Positions 62,258-64,000 of a stretch of 64,000 bases of DNA are shown here, one piece after another. The notes beneath the pieces were generated by a model. That model was not told where the DNA came from. It saw nothing but the letters and a program-made list of their open reading frames with translations, and ran no database searches. Numbering within the stretch: the first letter of the stretch is position 1; each line of letters starts with the position of its first letter. The stretch comes from Aureibacter tunicatorum. GTDB taxonomy: Bacteria; Bacteroidota; Bacteroidia; Cytophagales; Cyclobacteriaceae. Position numbers and translations under genes: made by a program. The DNA lies in NCBI RefSeq assembly GCF_036492635.1, contig NZ_AP025305.1, forward strand, positions 744,001 through 808,000, in the 5' to 3' direction.

Positions 62258-63751
62258 TTAATATTGTATACTTCTTGAAATTTGATCAAGAGGTATAAAG
62301 TTCTTTATTCCTCTATTCAGCAATTTTTGTTCGGTTTGCCTTAGATCAGAAAGAAATTCCTGGTTCAAGGTGACTAGTTCGCTGCTGTTGAAGTTATATT
62401 GGGTGTTTTTAAGCAATGTCACATTTGTTGGTTTGAAAAATAGCTTTTGGATCATTTTGTATTTAAAAATGTCTACAAATTTACCCAAGTCTTTTTGCTC
62501 AAAATCACATTTTTTGCTTTGTGGAGGCTTTACTCTTAGTCTTAAAGGTACTTTGTTGATTTTGATAGTGGAATAATTATAATGATCGGCAGCATGGGCT
62601 ATCGAAACATCCCAAATCACTTTAGTTACAGCTCTGGCTAATACCTTTTCATCGCAAATTTCTATTTCATCAGGAAACTCTGGAATCCATTTGGATATAT
62701 GCCTGGCCCAAAGTTTTATTTGAGCATATTCTTCCACCGGAATTTTTTTGACCACTTTTGTAACGAATCTTAAAAAAGTGTCAAAGTACTCTTGCAAGAA
62801 AATGCCATAGTCAGAGTGTATTTTTCTTGGGGATAGAGTGTATTGGTATAATGGATAGCATGAATTGCCTTCAATGCCTTTATAGCCGGAAACAAGCATG
62901 TTTCTAAACCCTTCGGGTTTTCCTACCAATGCTGAGTATGGCATGAATTGGTGGTTTTCAATCGGAGAGTTTGGAGACTCTAAGACGGAAATATTCAATG
63001 CCAGTGTGAACTCAAAGTGTGGATTCATGAGTTTGAACAGCAATGAGTCCTTTGGCAAAGTAGTTTTGCTGATTGCGTTAATGCAGTCAAATGGAAAGTG
63101 AAGCAAAGCGTGTTCAGATAGCACAAGCTTGTAAGTTGCTCCTTGTAGCGTATAGTATTTTGCTAATTCCCAAGCTTTGCCATCATTAGGCGAAAGCACA
63201 AGTCCATTGAATAGCATTAATATGGCGACTACTTCCTTTTTTTTATTTTTAGGGTTTGTTTTAAATAAAGCTACCGTTGGACTAGCATACATGTCTTTTA
63301 ATGGGATGATATGCTTAATAAGCGTTAAGTCGATAATAAAATATTCTCCATTCTCATCTGTCATGTATTCAGCAAAAGCGTCTCTCTTGTCTTTGTCAAT
63401 GCAAGTATGAAGAAATTTGCTGTATGATTCTTCAGTCATTATATAATTGAATTCTTCATCGCTTACTTTGTCTATAGTTGGATTCTTGAATGTGTAAGCT
63501 AAAGCTACTGGCCAGTAGGTAATCATATTTCTAAAATACCTTAGTCCTATATTCCATCTCCATTTGCTTTTTTCCTTTTTGGGTAGATGTAGTACCGCAG
63601 GCGCTTCTCCTAATGGATGCTCGGGCGAAGGTTGTGGCCAAGGACCTTTTCGTTCATAAAGATATTTTTCTTTCGTAAGTGCTTTAGCTTCTATATTTAA
63701 ACGATTTTGGATTTCAGCGTCCAATTCTATTATATCTTCTGAAATATTCAT
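62258..63751 (-). CDS. Divergent bacterial lipoxygenase homologue
   Basis: 497 residues, no signal peptide and no PLAT domain. The core matches lipoxygenases: WELAKYYTLQGATYKLVLSE leads into His214 and His218, then 27 residues later PHF (His245), as in the canonical spacing to 'PHf.yTl.iN' (NPHFEFTLALN). The third ligand is His386 with His390 (AHAADH, cf. QHAAVN). The C-terminus ISRSIQY resembles IPNSIxI but ends in Tyr. The first His pair is H-x3-H instead of H-x4-H. Lipoxygenases use a non-heme iron to dioxygenate polyunsaturated fatty acids; activity here is uncertain. First gene of an operon with a phosphatase. Confidence 0.82.
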   Translation of the reverse strand: MNISEDIIELDAEIQNRLNIEAKALTKEKYLYERKGPWPQPSPEHPLGEAPAVLHLPKKEKSKWRWNIGLRYFRNMITYWPVALAYTFKNPTIDKVSDEEFNYIMTEESYSKFLHTCIDKDKRDAFAEYMTDENGEYFIIDLTLIKHIIPLKDMYASPTVALFKTNPKNKKKEVVAILMLFNGLVLSPNDGKAWELAKYYTLQGATYKLVLSEHALLHFPFDCINAISKTTLPKDSLLFKLMNPHFEFTLALNISVLESPNSPIENHQFMPYSALVGKPEGFRNMLVSGYKGIEGNSCYPLYQYTLSPRKIHSDYGIFLQEYFDTFLRFVTKVVKKIPVEEYAQIKLWARHISKWIPEFPDEIEICDEKVLARAVTKVIWDVSIAHAADHYNYSTIKINKVPLRLRVKPPQSKKCDFEQKDLGKFVDIFKYKMIQKLFFKPTNVTLLKNTQYNFNSSELVTLNQEFLSDLRQTEQKLLNRGIKNFIPLDQISRSIQY

Positions 63752-63903
63752 TGTGTCATTGTTGTGTTATGTGGCTTTCTGCTATGAGTAATAAATAATT
63801 TATTATTAGCGTATGAAAAACCAGTATGTGCTTAGTGCAATGTAATGTTTTGTTCAATGTTTATAAAATTACTGTAAAAATCTAAAAAATAAATAATATT
63901 TAT

Positions 63904-63925
63904 AAAAAAAATACCCTTGAAGGGT
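63904..63925 (-). terminator. Weak terminator for a gene beyond the right edge
   Basis: On the minus strand ACCC, loop TTCAA, GGGT, then A-T8. Short stem but good T-run. The 152 nt between it and the lipoxygenase gene hold no recognisable feature. Confidence 0.35.
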
Positions 63926-64000
63926 GCGTGGGAGTGTCTAAGTGTTACTTGGTAAAGTGATAAGTGTGATTTGTTTGAGTAGAATTCAAATGCAAATATT

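Overview
The window looks like a chromosomal segment of a member of the Bacteroidota, most likely a Cytophagales/Flammeovirga-type marine or gliding bacterium (inference). Evidence: the rpmB-rpmG-DUF4295-ftsY block, ricT followed by the gliding lipoprotein gene gldH, bacillithiol synthesis (bshC), a TonB-dependent receptor with a carboxypeptidase-like N-terminal domain, a FadL-type porin paired with an SGNH lipoprotein, DUF6452/DUF6048 proteins, and promoters of the form TTG-N20-TAnnTTTG typical of this phylum. Most of the sequence is ordinary core chromosome. I see no insertion sequences, prophage genes or CRISPR arrays.

Layout. 1-4.6 kb (minus strand): a DUF2490 fragment, a DKNYY lipoprotein, an alkyltransferase-like protein and a TonB-dependent receptor. 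4.7-7.8 kb (plus): an alkylation-repair operon with a full-length ada, an unusual O6-alkylguanine methyltransferase fused to an endonuclease-III-like glycosylase, and a PEP mutase/isocitrate lyase-like enzyme. 8.0-8.6 kb: six identical tandem tRNA-Gln(TTG) genes. 8.7-11.4 kb: CYTH protein, GroES-like protein, hemB, pRiA4b ORF-3-like protein. 11.6-16.4 kb: a 1609-residue DUF3686 'DNA repair' AAA ATPase. 16.7-27.7 kb: hflX, pyk, a GNAT-like protein, a PfkB kinase, rarA, a DUF2520 protein, nhaC, a 3'-5' exonuclease and a DMT transporter. 27.9-36.6 kb: a TPR-like protein and a small orphan, ricT-gldH, formyl-THF cyclo-ligase-bshC, rimO, DUF6452-DUF6048. 36.7-44.1 kb: DcaP-like porin, ftsY with its ribosomal protein genes, ornithine aminotransferase, PhoD-like phosphatase, an SDR and a GreA-like protein. 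44.3-51.7 kb: P-type ATPase, FadL/SGNH pair, DEAD-box helicase. 51.9-52.5 kb: seven identical tandem tRNA-Asn(GTT) genes on the minus strand. 52.9-63.8 kb: HtrA protease, a large unrecognised coiled-coil protein, DUF3124 lipoprotein, purD, recQ, and an operon of a divergent lipoxygenase followed by a membrane SpoIIE-type phosphatase.

Points that stand out. (1) The two single-isoacceptor tRNA arrays (6 x Gln, 7 x Asn) are driven by nearly identical promoters (TTG-N20-CATATTTGCA). Every internal junction of the Gln array carries a conserved hairpin that overlaps the 5' end of the next tRNA. (2) The methyltransferase-glycosylase fusion inside an ada operon puts direct reversal and base excision of alkyl damage on one polypeptide, and a third, cysteine-less member of the family lies nearby. 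(3) The lipoxygenase homologue has H-x3-H instead of H-x4-H at the first iron-ligand pair and ends in Tyr instead of Ile, in an operon with a signalling phosphatase. (4) The 564-residue protein at 54.5-56.2 kb matches no family I recognise and has a leader-like N-terminus.

All functional calls come from motif recognition by eye; no database search was run.
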